NCBI RefSeq assembly: GCF_003007715.1 | Contig: NZ_PXNO01000027.1 | Location: forward strand, 868,001 to 932,000 | Source of the DNA: Marinobacter shengliensis | Lineage (GTDB): Bacteria; Pseudomonadota; Gammaproteobacteria; Pseudomonadales; Oleiphilaceae | DNA length: 64,000 bases | Direction: 5' to 3' | In this document: piece after piece, positions 51,634 to 60,291 of the stretch | Numbering within the stretch: the stretch's first letter is position 1 | Layout of the letters: each line of letters begins with the position of its first letter | Notes under the pieces: model-generated | Told to the model about the DNA's origin: nothing | Databases searched by the model: none | The model's input: only the letters and a program-made list of their open reading frames with translations | Position numbers and translations under genes: made by a program

Positions 51634-52781
51634 CGCAGCATACCCCGGAAGTTGTTGGTGTTACTGGAACCAGAACGCGGATCACGGGAAACCAGCACGA
51701 CCTTTTCGCCTTCCTTTACGCCGGAGACCACTTCCGTATGTACCCGGTTACTGACGCCGGCCACAATGTCCCGCCATTCAACCTGGCCTGCCTGGGTCAG
51801 CGCCTGCACCCGGCCCCGTTGAACCGAGGACACTGGCACCCGCAGCACATCCAGGGCTTCGCTCTGAATAAAGAACACCTGGGCCGTCATGTTCGGTAGC
51901 AGTTTGCCGTCATCGTTATTGGCATCGAACAGGGCGTTGTACAATACAACATTGTTGGTCACTTCCGGTGTCGGCTCTATGTACAGCAACTCGCCGTACA
52001 CCTTCCGTTCCGCATCACCCAGCGTGGTGAAGTAAACGCGCATCCCAGGCTCGAGTTTGCCCACATCAGCTTCCGATACCTGTGCCCGCACCCGCATGGT
52101 GGCCAGATCAGCAATACGCATCAGAACCGGGGCTTGCTGGGTTGCATTCAGGGTCTGGCCCTGGCGGGCTTCAATGGACACGACAGTGCCCTCCATGGGT
52201 GCATAGATTCGTGCATACCCGAGGTTGGCTTCTTCCGCGCGCAAGGTGGATGAGGTTTGTTCGATCTGGGCTTCCAGCATCGCCAGTTGCGCTTTGGCGG
52301 ATGCCAGTGACGCCTCGGCAGTCTGCAGCGATTCCCGCGTAGTAGCTTCTTCTTGGAACAGGTTGGTCTGGCGCTGGAACTGGATTTCCGCCAGCCGCAA
52401 CTGGGCCTTTCGGTCATCCAGTTGCGCCCGTTGATTCTTGAGCTGGGCTCGGGTGGCGTCGACCTTGGCTACGTATACGGTCGGATCAATCTCCGCCAGC
52501 AAGTCACCCTGGGAAACCGTTTGCCCAACCCTTACATGGATGGTTTCGAGCTGGCCTGATACCTGGGCACCAACGTCCACGTAGTTGCTGGGCTCCAGCA
52601 CGCCGGTAGCGCTGACCAGCTGCTGGATGTCGCCGCGGGTGACTTCGATGGTATTCAGTGGCGGCTGTTTGTTTCCGCCGTTCTGGAAATACCACCAGCC
52701 TCCGGCTGCAAGAATCACCAGACCTGTGAAAACACCAACCCAGGTTGGCCAACGCCGGCGGTTGCGGGGAGCAAGTGCCAT
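51630..52781 (-). CDS. macA: MacA-type periplasmic adaptor (membrane fusion protein)
   Basis: 383 residues. One N-terminal membrane anchor ([19 protein letters not shown]), then the lipoyl half-motif [32 protein letters not shown], a long alpha-hairpin (about 105-190), the second lipoyl half [19 protein letters not shown], a beta-barrel and a membrane-proximal domain. It joins MacB to the NodT channel. SD GGAGA is 9 bases upstream. First gene of macA-macB-nodT. Confidence 0.93.
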   Translation of the reverse strand: MALAPRNRRRWPTWVGVFTGLVILAAGGWWYFQNGGNKQPPLNTIEVTRGDIQQLVSATGVLEPSNYVDVGAQVSGQLETIHVRVGQTVSQGDLLAEIDPTVYVAKVDATRAQLKNQRAQLDDRKAQLRLAEIQFQRQTNLFQEEATTRESLQTAEASLASAKAQLAMLEAQIEQTSSTLRAEEANLGYARIYAPMEGTVVSIEARQGQTLNATQQAPVLMRIADLATMRVRAQVSEADVGKLEPGMRVYFTTLGDAERKVYGELLYIEPTPEVTNNVVLYNALFDANNDDGKLLPNMTAQVFFIQSEALDVLRVPVSSVQRGRVQALTQAGQVEWRDIVAGVSNRVHTEVVSGVKEGEKVVLVSRDPRSGSSNTNNFRGMLR

Positions 52782-52885
52782 TCAGAAGTTCTCCATACGC
52801 TCTGATCAGCGGCAACCATAGAGAACGCCAGCGAGAAAAAAAAGAGTTTGCTCAGGGTTTTGCCAAACCTTTACATAGCTCCAGT

Positions 52886-55258
52886 TCAGCTATCAACTGC
52901 GGTAACCGCAACCGTTTGCCAGTGGAAATTCGCGGCCCATTCATAAGCCTGTTGGTAAGGCATCGGCTTCGCATAATAGAACCCCTGCCCAAGGTCGCAC
53001 CCAAGTTCAATCAGACGAGCGTGAGTCTCAGCATTTTCAATGCCCTCAGCCACCACCCGACGACCAAAGCTGCGGGCCAGGCCCAGTATTGCGGTGACCA
53101 CCATTTCACTCTCCGGATCGTCCAGCATGTCATTGACAAAAGAACGATCAATCTTGATCTCGTGGGCAGGAAGCTTACGGAAGTAGTCCAGAGAGGAATA
53201 GCCGGTACCAAAATCGTCCAGCGACACCTCCACCCCCAAGTCCCGACACCGCCGAAGCATGTCAATTACCAGGCTGGCATCATCCATGGCGGTGGTTTCA
53301 AGCAGCTCCAGAATCAGCCGGTGGCGGAGCCCGCGGGGCAAACGCTCCACTGCCTGGGCCAGATCTGCCGGGAAGGTTTTGCCCAGAAAGTGGGATGGGC
53401 TGAGATTCACGCTCAGGGAATAGGCCAAACCCTGACTATTGAACAGCAACAGTTTGTCGATGGCTTCGTTGATCACCAGGTTGCCAACGGTGCGAGCGTA
53501 TTCGGTGTATTCAAGATGTTCCAGAAAGTGCCCCGGGCCCAGCAAGCCATCGTCGGGATGATTCCAGCGAATGAGCGCCTCAAAGCCTTCGATGGTCTGG
53601 CGCTTATAATCAATCTTGGGCTGGTAATACAGCTCCAATTCGTCACGACTGATGGCCTGGCCAATCTGCTCCAGAACCCTTACTCGCTCTTTCCGGGTAA
53701 AATGGGACTGCAGGTCAAAGATTTTATAGGCGTTCTTGCCGGATTCCTTGGCTGCATACATCGCCTGGTCCGCGTGGCGAAGCAGTAAATCGGTATCTGC
53801 GTCGTCATCCGGATACACTGTCACGCCCATGCTGCCAGACAGGTGTAAAACAAAGTGCCGGTAACTGATGGGCTGGCGGATGGCTTCCAGAATGCGGGAA
53901 TACACACGCTCATCGTCTACATCCCGAAGTATCGCCACAAATTCATCACCGCCAAGGCGGGCGATCACATCGTGGCCCCGCACGGTGTTCTTCAGCCGCT
54001 CCGCGATCGACCTGAGAACTGCATCGCCAACGGAGTGGCCATGCTCATCATTGATCTCCTTGAAACCATCGAGGTCAATAAAACAAACCGCCACGGTGCC
54101 GTTGCGCTGCTTGGCTTCAAACAGCTCCTGTTCAAACAATTCCGTTAACCGTCGCCGGTTGGGCAGCCCGGTCAGGGCATCAAAATTAGCGGCCTGTTCC
54201 AGGCTGAGTTGATGCTCACGTTTTTCCTGGTAAAGACGCTTCCGTTCAATCAGGGTGCCAACGGTCTGCAGCAGCGGAGCAAGGTCGTCGGCAAGGCTTT
54301 CTTTATAGCCGCCCACCCGGTTGGCCAGGCCAACCAATCCGATCAGATTCCCGCCACTGTATACCGGCAACCCGATATAACTGGAGATCGGAGGATGGCC
54401 AGGTGGCAGGCCACCGCGGCGCACATCGTTTGCATAGTTGTTGGTAAGCACCACAGCGCCGGATACCAACCCTGCCCCCAGGAGGTTATCCAGCCTCTCA
54501 AAGAGCATTCCCCTGCGTTCTACCTGCTGGAACAGGGCCTGGGTTTCAGGGCTCCAGGCGATGTTGGTGATGGCGCCTACCTTGAGGTACGGCGTGCCAT
54601 CGTTGTGATACAACACCTCACCAATAAATCCGAACTGGCTACCCGTAAGGGCCAGCAAATCGGCCAGCATCAACTCGAATGCCGCCCGCTCGTTGTCATT
54701 GGTCAGAAAGACATTCTGGGCCCGCTGGATGGCCCGGCTGAGATGCGACACCGCGACGTCACCCGCGTCTCCTCCAGTGAGATAGGCACATTCCAGCTCG
54801 TCTTCGATGAGACTCGCCAAAGTACGAAGTACATCCAGGTCCACTTCCTGAATCTGACGGGGCTTGTCATCAATAATGCACAACGAACCAAGCTTGAAAC
54901 CACTGGGCTCCCGGACAGGAATGCCAGCGTAAAAACGGATGTGTGGATCACCGGTGACCAGTGGATTCGATTTGAAGCGGGGGTCCTGGGTGGCATCTTC
55001 AACAATAAACGCTTTGTCCTGGCGGATAGCGTGATCGCAGAATGCCACCGAGCGCGGTGTTTCACGAGCATCAATGCCGTCCTTGGATTTAAACCACTGG
55101 CGCTTATCATCCAGAACGGTGAACAAGGCCGTTTTGACTCCATAAAACTGGCGGGCGATTCGAACCAGCCTGTCAAACCGCTCCTCTGGTGGCGTATCCA
55201 GAATCCCTAACTTCTCAAGCGCAGTGAGGCGCCTTTTCTCCATAGGGTCCAGGGGCAT
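52886..55258 (-). CDS. GAF-GAF-GGDEF-EAL cyclic-di-GMP signalling protein
   Basis: 790 residues, cytoplasmic. First GAF (about 1-150, starting KRRLTALEKLGILDTPPEERFDRLVRIA), second GAF (about 175-340), GGDEF with intact RLGGDEF at about 435-440, and EAL with EALIRW at about 560 plus DDFGTGYSSLDYF and KIDRSFV. Both catalytic motifs look intact, so it could make or break c-di-GMP; GAF domains would sense a small ligand or redox state. ATG 55258 is chosen for a GGAG upstream; another ATG at 55243 is possible. 104 bp upstream of macA on the same strand. Confidence 0.9.
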   Translation of the reverse strand: MPLDPMEKRRLTALEKLGILDTPPEERFDRLVRIARQFYGVKTALFTVLDDKRQWFKSKDGIDARETPRSVAFCDHAIRQDKAFIVEDATQDPRFKSNPLVTGDPHIRFYAGIPVREPSGFKLGSLCIIDDKPRQIQEVDLDVLRTLASLIEDELECAYLTGGDAGDVAVSHLSRAIQRAQNVFLTNDNERAAFELMLADLLALTGSQFGFIGEVLYHNDGTPYLKVGAITNIAWSPETQALFQQVERRGMLFERLDNLLGAGLVSGAVVLTNNYANDVRRGGLPPGHPPISSYIGLPVYSGGNLIGLVGLANRVGGYKESLADDLAPLLQTVGTLIERKRLYQEKREHQLSLEQAANFDALTGLPNRRRLTELFEQELFEAKQRNGTVAVCFIDLDGFKEINDEHGHSVGDAVLRSIAERLKNTVRGHDVIARLGGDEFVAILRDVDDERVYSRILEAIRQPISYRHFVLHLSGSMGVTVYPDDDADTDLLLRHADQAMYAAKESGKNAYKIFDLQSHFTRKERVRVLEQIGQAISRDELELYYQPKIDYKRQTIEGFEALIRWNHPDDGLLGPGHFLEHLEYTEYARTVGNLVINEAIDKLLLFNSQGLAYSLSVNLSPSHFLGKTFPADLAQAVERLPRGLRHRLILELLETTAMDDASLVIDMLRRCRDLGVEVSLDDFGTGYSSLDYFRKLPAHEIKIDRSFVNDMLDDPESEMVVTAILGLARSFGRRVVAEGIENAETHARLIELGCDLGQGFYYAKPMPYQQAYEWAANFHWQTVAVTAVDS

Positions 55259-55703
55259 ACAGGTTTCGCTCCGCGTAAGGAAACAAGAGACCAAGCCATT
55301 TCGGCATTTGAGTTGTTAGAAGGGCCTTCGACCAATCCTTCTATCCACTGCCCTTACAACAAGAAGTGTAGATCAAGGCTGTCGCGAGAGTTATTGATTT
55401 TAGTAACCGGGCATTGCAGCTTGACGCGCCATGGAGGACCGTTTCAACAGGACAATTTGCCGCCCTTGGGTAAATGCCTATAAGAAATAGCTTTCTATTC
55501 GGACCGGGCAGGAGTACAGTGACTCTCGTTGGAAAGATTTAGCACAGCACTCATCAATAAGACGCATCTCTGTTGTAAGTTGTAACAAGTAGCTTTCGTC
55601 CTGTTTTTGATCACGCCAGTTTTTTGTTTCCCGCACTCCGCTGACCAAGCCTCACAATGATGCCTGGCGGCAATTAAAATGATTGAATTCAGGATTTATA
55701 ACT
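55259..55703. other. 445-bp intergenic region: promoter and long leader of the cold-shock gene
   Basis: No open frame of note. The left part carries the upstream region of the minus-strand GGDEF-EAL gene. The right half holds a promoter (55457-55484) and a leader of about 210 nt before the cold-shock ATG. The leader is AT-rich with scattered T-runs. No riboswitch class was recognised. Confidence 0.6.
55457..55484 (+). promoter_or_regulatory. Probable promoter of the cold-shock gene
   Basis: TTGCCG (55457-55462), 16-bp spacer, TATAAG (55479-55484). It predicts a transcript starting near 55491 and a leader of about 213 nt, similar in length to E. coli cspA. Best candidate by eye; TTGACG at 55421 has no matching -10. 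Confidence 0.4.
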
Positions 55704-55910
55704 ATGTCTACTGTTACCGGTACTGTTAAGTTTTTCAACGAATCAAAAGGTTTTGGCTTTATCACTCGTGAAGGCGGCCCGGACGTTTTCGTTCACTACA
55801 GCTCCATTCAGGGCGGCGGCTTCAAAACTCTGGCAGAAGGCCAGCAGGTTGAATTTACCGTTTCTCAGGGCCAGAAAGGTCCTCAGGCGGATAACGTAGT
55901 AGGTCTGTAA
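55704..55910 (+). CDS. CspA-family cold-shock protein
   Basis: 68 residues, single cold-shock (OB-fold) domain. RNA-binding motifs RNP1 (KGFGFITRE) and RNP2 (VFVHYSSI) are intact. It binds single-stranded RNA and DNA as a chaperone and antiterminator. The start is [11 protein letters not shown] at 55704, with AGGA about 10 bases upstream; the frame from 55683 is not supported. A strong terminator follows and the leader is long, as for cold-induced csp genes. Confidence 0.95.
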   Translation: MSTVTGTVKFFNESKGFGFITREGGPDVFVHYSSIQGGGFKTLAEGQQVEFTVSQGQKGPQADNVVGL

Positions 55911-55936
55911 TTTTACGGCCCTGATACGATAGAAAA

Positions 55937-55960
55937 GGCAGCTTCGGCTGCCTTTTTTTT
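55937..55960 (+). terminator. Rho-independent terminator after the cold-shock gene
   Basis: GGCAGC-TTCG-GCTGCC stem with a UUCG tetraloop, preceded by four A and followed by eight T. Textbook intrinsic terminator, 26 bases past the stop codon. Confidence 0.93.
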
Positions 55961-56221
55961 ATTTTAGGCGTGAAAAGTTTGCAACACCGCAAACAACATC
56001 CTCCCTCCCCGATCATCACCTGTAGCATTCCCCCATGGTCTGGCTTTACCGCTAGGCTTCTCGCGGTTCGAAGAAATCTCTCTCCCTCCGTCGATTAACT
56101 CTGCCACGTGCCCCGTACAAGCATTGGGCGATCCGAAACATAGCACCTATACTGCCCTAAGCAGCTGAAAGATATGGCGGGTATTTTTGATTTCTGCGGA
56201 CGCGCGTATGGGAGGCATAGA
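55961..56221 (+). promoter_or_regulatory. Leader region of the PAS-GGDEF-EAL gene with a probable promoter
   Basis: 261 bp without a credible gene. TTGGGC (56124-56129), 18-bp spacer and TATACT (56148-56153) form a reasonable promoter 70 bases before the start codon. I compared the region with c-di-GMP riboswitch patterns and found no match. Confidence 0.45.
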
Positions 56222-57976
56222 ATGTCGGCTCGTAATGGACCGAAAGGACACCGTTCATCCGCTGACGACAACGGGCGTTTGCGGGCTTCCACTAAGCAGA
56301 GCGAGCAAGATTTCTATGAGCTGATCGAAAGCCTCCCAATGGTCGCAGTTCAAGGCTATGACAGGAAACGCCGGGTAATCTATTGGAACGATGCCAGCCG
56401 ACACCTCTACGGCTATACCCGGGAGGAAGCCGAGGGCCAGCTGCTGGAAGATCTGATCATTCCGGACCATTTGCGCGAGGGCGTAATAGACGCCCACCAG
56501 AATTGGCTGGAGAGCAACATCAGCATTCCACCAGAAGAGATTGAGTTAAAGCACAAGGATGGACACCTCGTGCCGGTTTACTCCAGTCACGTCATGATCA
56601 AACAGGACACTGGCGACTGCGAAATGTTTTGCATCGATGTCAGCTTGCAGGAACAGAAGAAAGCCAACGACAAGCTCCAGTGGATGGCTAATTTTGACGA
56701 CCTTACTCAACTGCCCAACAGACGGATGATGGAAGTTGAACTGTCGGCTCGCCTGATGGAGGCAGAACGGCGCCAAAGCGGAGAGATCGCCGTCGTGTTT
56801 ATTGACCTGGACAATTTCAAACTGATCAATGACACCTTGGGGCATCACTATGGAGACGAGCTGCTGCTCGCTGTTGCGAATGGCCTAAAAGGGGAAATTC
56901 GTTGCTGCGACCAGCTTAGTCGCTTCGGTGGCGATGAGTTCGTACTCTTGATGTTCGATTTTGACGGTCCCGAAAGCATTCATGAAGTATTTCGCCGCTT
57001 GAGCAGTATGCTCGAGCGTGGCTTCATTCTGAATGGCGCTTGTTATCAAGTCACCGCGAGTTTCGGCGTCAGTCTTTACCCCAATGATGGCACGACGGTC
57101 CCAGAATTGATGGGAAACGCCGATGCCGCGATGTATCAGGCAAAGGAAAGCGGCAAAAACAGCATCTGTTTTTACACCTCCGACATCAATGATCGCCTGC
57201 TTCGTTATCAAAAAACAACGGCACTCCTCCGTAACGCTCTCGTTGCTGGCTCCCTGCAACTGTATTTCCAGCCCCAAATTGATCTGAAAAACGGGCGCAT
57301 GCGGTCATGTGAGGCCCTGCTGCGATGCTTTGATGAAAACTCACGGCCGGTACCCCCAGATATCTTTATACCGGTGGCAGAAAAATCAGGACTGATTAAC
57401 CGCATTGGAGACTGGGTTATTGATGCAGCCTGCAAACAGCTTACGGCCTGGAAGAACACGGCGCTTGGAGACCTGCGAATTGACATCAATTTGTCGGGCA
57501 AACAACTGACAAACCAACATTTGGCCAGCGATATCCTGCAGAAGTTGTACCATCATGACCTGCGTCCTTCCCAGTTAGGCGTAGAGCTAACGGAAAACGA
57601 AGTGATCGAAGGTGATGAAGTACAGATTGGTCAACTGGAAAGACTGAAAAACGCCGGGGTGCACATTTCCATTGACGATTTCGGCACTGGTTATTCGTCG
57701 TTGCTCTATTTGCGTAAACTGCCCGTTTGCAGCCTGAAGATTGATCGGAGCTTTCTACACCATGCCATGGAAAACAGCAGTGATATGGCGATCATGCAAG
57801 CCATCATCACCGTTGGGCACAGTCTCGGCTTGAGCGTAGTCGTGGAAGGCGTGGAAACCACTGAACAAGACAATCTCGTCAAGACCCTGAGCTGTGATCT
57901 GGCTCAGGGATATCTTTATGCCAGGCCCATGCCGGCCGACTCAATGGCAGCGTATCTGGTGAGTATGGGGCACTAA
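56222..57976 (+). CDS. PAS-GGDEF-EAL cyclic-di-GMP signalling protein
   Basis: 584 residues, cytoplasmic. PAS (about 35-150, with VIYWNDASRHLYGYTREEAEGQ), GGDEF with RFGGDEF at 234-240, EAL with CEALLR at about 363-368, plus ENEVIEGDE, DDFGTGYSSLLYL and KIDRSF. Both active-site motifs are kept. ATG 56222 follows GGGAGG; the frame from 56174 adds 16 unsupported residues. It could shift between synthesis and breakdown of c-di-GMP under a PAS-sensed signal. Confidence 0.9.
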   Translation: MSARNGPKGHRSSADDNGRLRASTKQSEQDFYELIESLPMVAVQGYDRKRRVIYWNDASRHLYGYTREEAEGQLLEDLIIPDHLREGVIDAHQNWLESNISIPPEEIELKHKDGHLVPVYSSHVMIKQDTGDCEMFCIDVSLQEQKKANDKLQWMANFDDLTQLPNRRMMEVELSARLMEAERRQSGEIAVVFIDLDNFKLINDTLGHHYGDELLLAVANGLKGEIRCCDQLSRFGGDEFVLLMFDFDGPESIHEVFRRLSSMLERGFILNGACYQVTASFGVSLYPNDGTTVPELMGNADAAMYQAKESGKNSICFYTSDINDRLLRYQKTTALLRNALVAGSLQLYFQPQIDLKNGRMRSCEALLRCFDENSRPVPPDIFIPVAEKSGLINRIGDWVIDAACKQLTAWKNTALGDLRIDINLSGKQLTNQHLASDILQKLYHHDLRPSQLGVELTENEVIEGDEVQIGQLERLKNAGVHISIDDFGTGYSSLLYLRKLPVCSLKIDRSFLHHAMENSSDMAIMQAIITVGHSLGLSVVVEGVETTEQDNLVKTLSCDLAQGYLYARPMPADSMAAYLVSMGH

Positions 57977-57995
57977 AACGGCCCTTCAGTAACCG

Positions 57996-58796
57996 TTATG
58001 GGCGAATCTTCTCCCCAAGCTTTTTATCCATCAGTCTGAACAACGGCTGGGTGTAACGTGTAACCGGACCAGGTAACGCCGCAAGCGCAATGCTGCCGGC
58101 AGTCCCCATCAGGCTACCAACCCTGGCTGGCCCTTCATCCACCGCTTTGACGATCCACCCCGCGGCCTTATCCGGAGTCATCATCGGCATGTGCTTGTAA
58201 ATGCTGGTTTGCGACGACATGGGCGTGCGCACCATCGGGTAGTACACCACGGTAACGTCTATCCCCTGATCACCCATTTCCGCCAACAAAGAGCGTGAGA
58301 AAGACTCCAACGCAGTCTTGCTGGCCAGGTAAGCGGAGAACAAGGGAATCGGAACCTGGGAGGACAAGGTGGAGATGTTCACCACCTGCCCCCGGCCCTG
58401 TGCCAACATCCTTGGAAGCAGCCTCAGCGTTAAGCCGACGGCAGCAACGTAGTTGATATTCATCGTGCGCTGGTAGTCGTGCAGCCGGTCCAGAGCCTGA
58501 GAGATGGGGCGGCGGATGGAACGGGCGGCATTATTGACCAACACATCTACCCTATCGTGCTCGGCCAGTATCCGGTCTGCAACCGACTGCAAGCCGGCTT
58601 CATCCGTCAAGTCCGCCGGGTAGACCCAGGCTTTACCGCCCTCGGCGATAATCGCCTGCTGCACTCTTTTCAATTCATCCTCCCGACGAGCCACAAGGCA
58701 AAGACGCGCCCCTTTTCGGGCCAATTGATAGGCTGCCTGTTCACCAATACCGCTGGACGAGCCCGTCAGAACAATGGTCTTGCCGCTCACACTCAT
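57996..58796 (-). CDS. Short-chain dehydrogenase/reductase
   Basis: 266 residues. Cofactor motif TGSSSGIG near the start, NNAARS, and the catalytic Ser ... Tyr-x3-Lys region, where the usual YxxxK reads YLASKTALE after STLSSQVPIPLFSA. The C-terminal extension (TRYTQPLFRLMDKKLGEK) resembles SDRs that act on lipids or long-chain ketones. ATG 58796 gives the standard N-terminus; the frame from 58907 runs through the divergent spacer. The substrate is unknown. Confidence 0.9.
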   Translation of the reverse strand: MSVSGKTIVLTGSSSGIGEQAAYQLARKGARLCLVARREDELKRVQQAIIAEGGKAWVYPADLTDEAGLQSVADRILAEHDRVDVLVNNAARSIRRPISQALDRLHDYQRTMNINYVAAVGLTLRLLPRMLAQGRGQVVNISTLSSQVPIPLFSAYLASKTALESFSRSLLAEMGDQGIDVTVVYYPMVRTPMSSQTSIYKHMPMMTPDKAAGWIVKAVDEGPARVGSLMGTAGSIALAALPGPVTRYTQPLFRLMDKKLGEKIRP

Positions 58797-58899
58797 GAAT
58801 ACACCCCGGTTTCTTGTCTTGTTTTTATAACGCCACCTTGATACACGTTGGCGCACTGCCGCGCCGAAAGGCTTCAAGTATAACAACGTGATAAACGCC

Positions 58900-60264
58900 A
58901 TGGGCATAGACTACAGCAAACTTGGCTCACCAGAGACCCGATCGTTTTGGCTTAATCAATTTGGCCCCTACTCACCTAACCTGCCGCTAATTGAAGACCA
59001 CCGGGCCGATATTGTGATTATTGGCGGTGGATTCACCGGCTTGTCCTGTGCAGCGCACCTGAAGGAACTGGACCCATCAGTCGAAGTTACCGTTCTGGAA
59101 GGCAGTGCCGTTGGTTTTGGGGCCTCAGGGCGCAACGGCGGGTTTTCAATGACCCTGTTCGGCTTTGAGCCCGAGATCACCTGCCTGCTTCACGGCAGGG
59201 AAAAGGCCCGGGCCGCCCACCAGTACATGGAAGATGCCGTCGACTACGTGCGTGATTGTGTTACCCGATACGACTTCGACAGCGATTACGAACACAATGG
59301 CTTTCTACGGATTGCACTGACCAACAAACATCGTGAACGCCTGCAAAAACAGCAGGATCTGTACCATGAACTGGGGTTCTCAAGCTCCTTTGATTGGTGG
59401 GGCGAAGACCAGCTCTCGCAACGGCTTCACAGCCCGCTGGCTAAAGCCGGCCTGTTTGAGCAACGATGCGGCATCCTGAACCCGGCGAAGCATGTTCGGC
59501 ACTGGAAATCCATTTGCAAGAAGCTGGGCGTCCATATCTATGAAAACACCCAATGCCAGGCCATCACCTATCCCCAGGGCGGGGTTAGCGTGCAGACGTC
59601 CGGCGGCACCGTTAGCGCCAGCAAGGTGGTACTGGCTACCAACGCATACAGCCATCTACTGCCGGAGATGGGAGCGTTTCGTCGTAATCAGACCCCCATC
59701 TGGACACATCAGATCGTCACCCAGCCCCTCACTCCAGAGCAGTGGCAAGCCATCGGCTGGGCCGGACGCTACGGTATAGAGACCAACCGGCACCTGGTTC
59801 ACTACCTGAGGCCAACGGCAGACGGGCGCATTACCTTTGGCGGCGCCAACGTGGTGACCACCGCAGGCCAGAACATGAGCCTCGACCACCACAAACCAAC
59901 ATGGCGGACACTGGAAAAACACCTGAAAACCCTGTTCCCGCCACTGGCGGAGATTGACATCGATTATCAGTGGGGTGGCCCGGTGTCGGTCACACTCGAC
60001 ATGGTTCCCAACCTTGGATTCTACAAAGATGATCGCACGCTGTACCTATGCGGATGCACTGGCCATGGTGTATCCCTGACGCAATACAGCGGGAAAACCC
60101 TGGCTGAGCTGGCCCTCGGCCTGGAAAGCAAGCGTACCGAGGCATGGTTTGTAAATCGAACACCAGTGCGCTGGCCTGTGCAGCCATTCAAGCAACTGGG
60201 TGTAGCGGCGGTAAAGGGGGCGCTGAAAGCCGAGGATTATTGGTGGGAGCGGAAGCTATGGTAA
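58900..60264 (+). CDS. FAD-dependent amine/amino-acid oxidase (DadA/PuuB-like)
   Basis: 454 residues of the DAO family. FAD motif IVIIGGGFTGLSCAAHL at about 35-50, then GFGASGRNGGFSMTLFG, the segment typical of PuuB/OrdL-type oxidases, and a C-terminal GCTGHGVSLTQYSGKTLAEL. Such enzymes oxidise secondary amines, gamma-glutamylputrescine or D-amino acids with O2 or quinone; the substrate is open. A GTG at 58888 opens the frame; ATG 58900 is likelier but lacks a strong SD. Divergent from the SDR gene across 103 bp. Confidence 0.85.
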   Translation: MGIDYSKLGSPETRSFWLNQFGPYSPNLPLIEDHRADIVIIGGGFTGLSCAAHLKELDPSVEVTVLEGSAVGFGASGRNGGFSMTLFGFEPEITCLLHGREKARAAHQYMEDAVDYVRDCVTRYDFDSDYEHNGFLRIALTNKHRERLQKQQDLYHELGFSSSFDWWGEDQLSQRLHSPLAKAGLFEQRCGILNPAKHVRHWKSICKKLGVHIYENTQCQAITYPQGGVSVQTSGGTVSASKVVLATNAYSHLLPEMGAFRRNQTPIWTHQIVTQPLTPEQWQAIGWAGRYGIETNRHLVHYLRPTADGRITFGGANVVTTAGQNMSLDHHKPTWRTLEKHLKTLFPPLAEIDIDYQWGGPVSVTLDMVPNLGFYKDDRTLYLCGCTGHGVSLTQYSGKTLAELALGLESKRTEAWFVNRTPVRWPVQPFKQLGVAAVKGALKAEDYWWERKLW

Positions 60265-60291
60265 GCCCCCCACTCCCACCGGCGCCAGCCC

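Noticed and set aside
54209..55210. 333-residue open frame on the plus strand
   Set aside because: Antisense to the first half of the GAF-GAF-GGDEF-EAL gene, which has intact domains. No SD and no recognisable fold.
55961..56221. Possible c-di-GMP riboswitch before the PAS-GGDEF-EAL gene
   Set aside because: The spacer has short GC-rich stem-like pieces on both strands, but the conserved GEMM core motifs are not in the right order or spacing.
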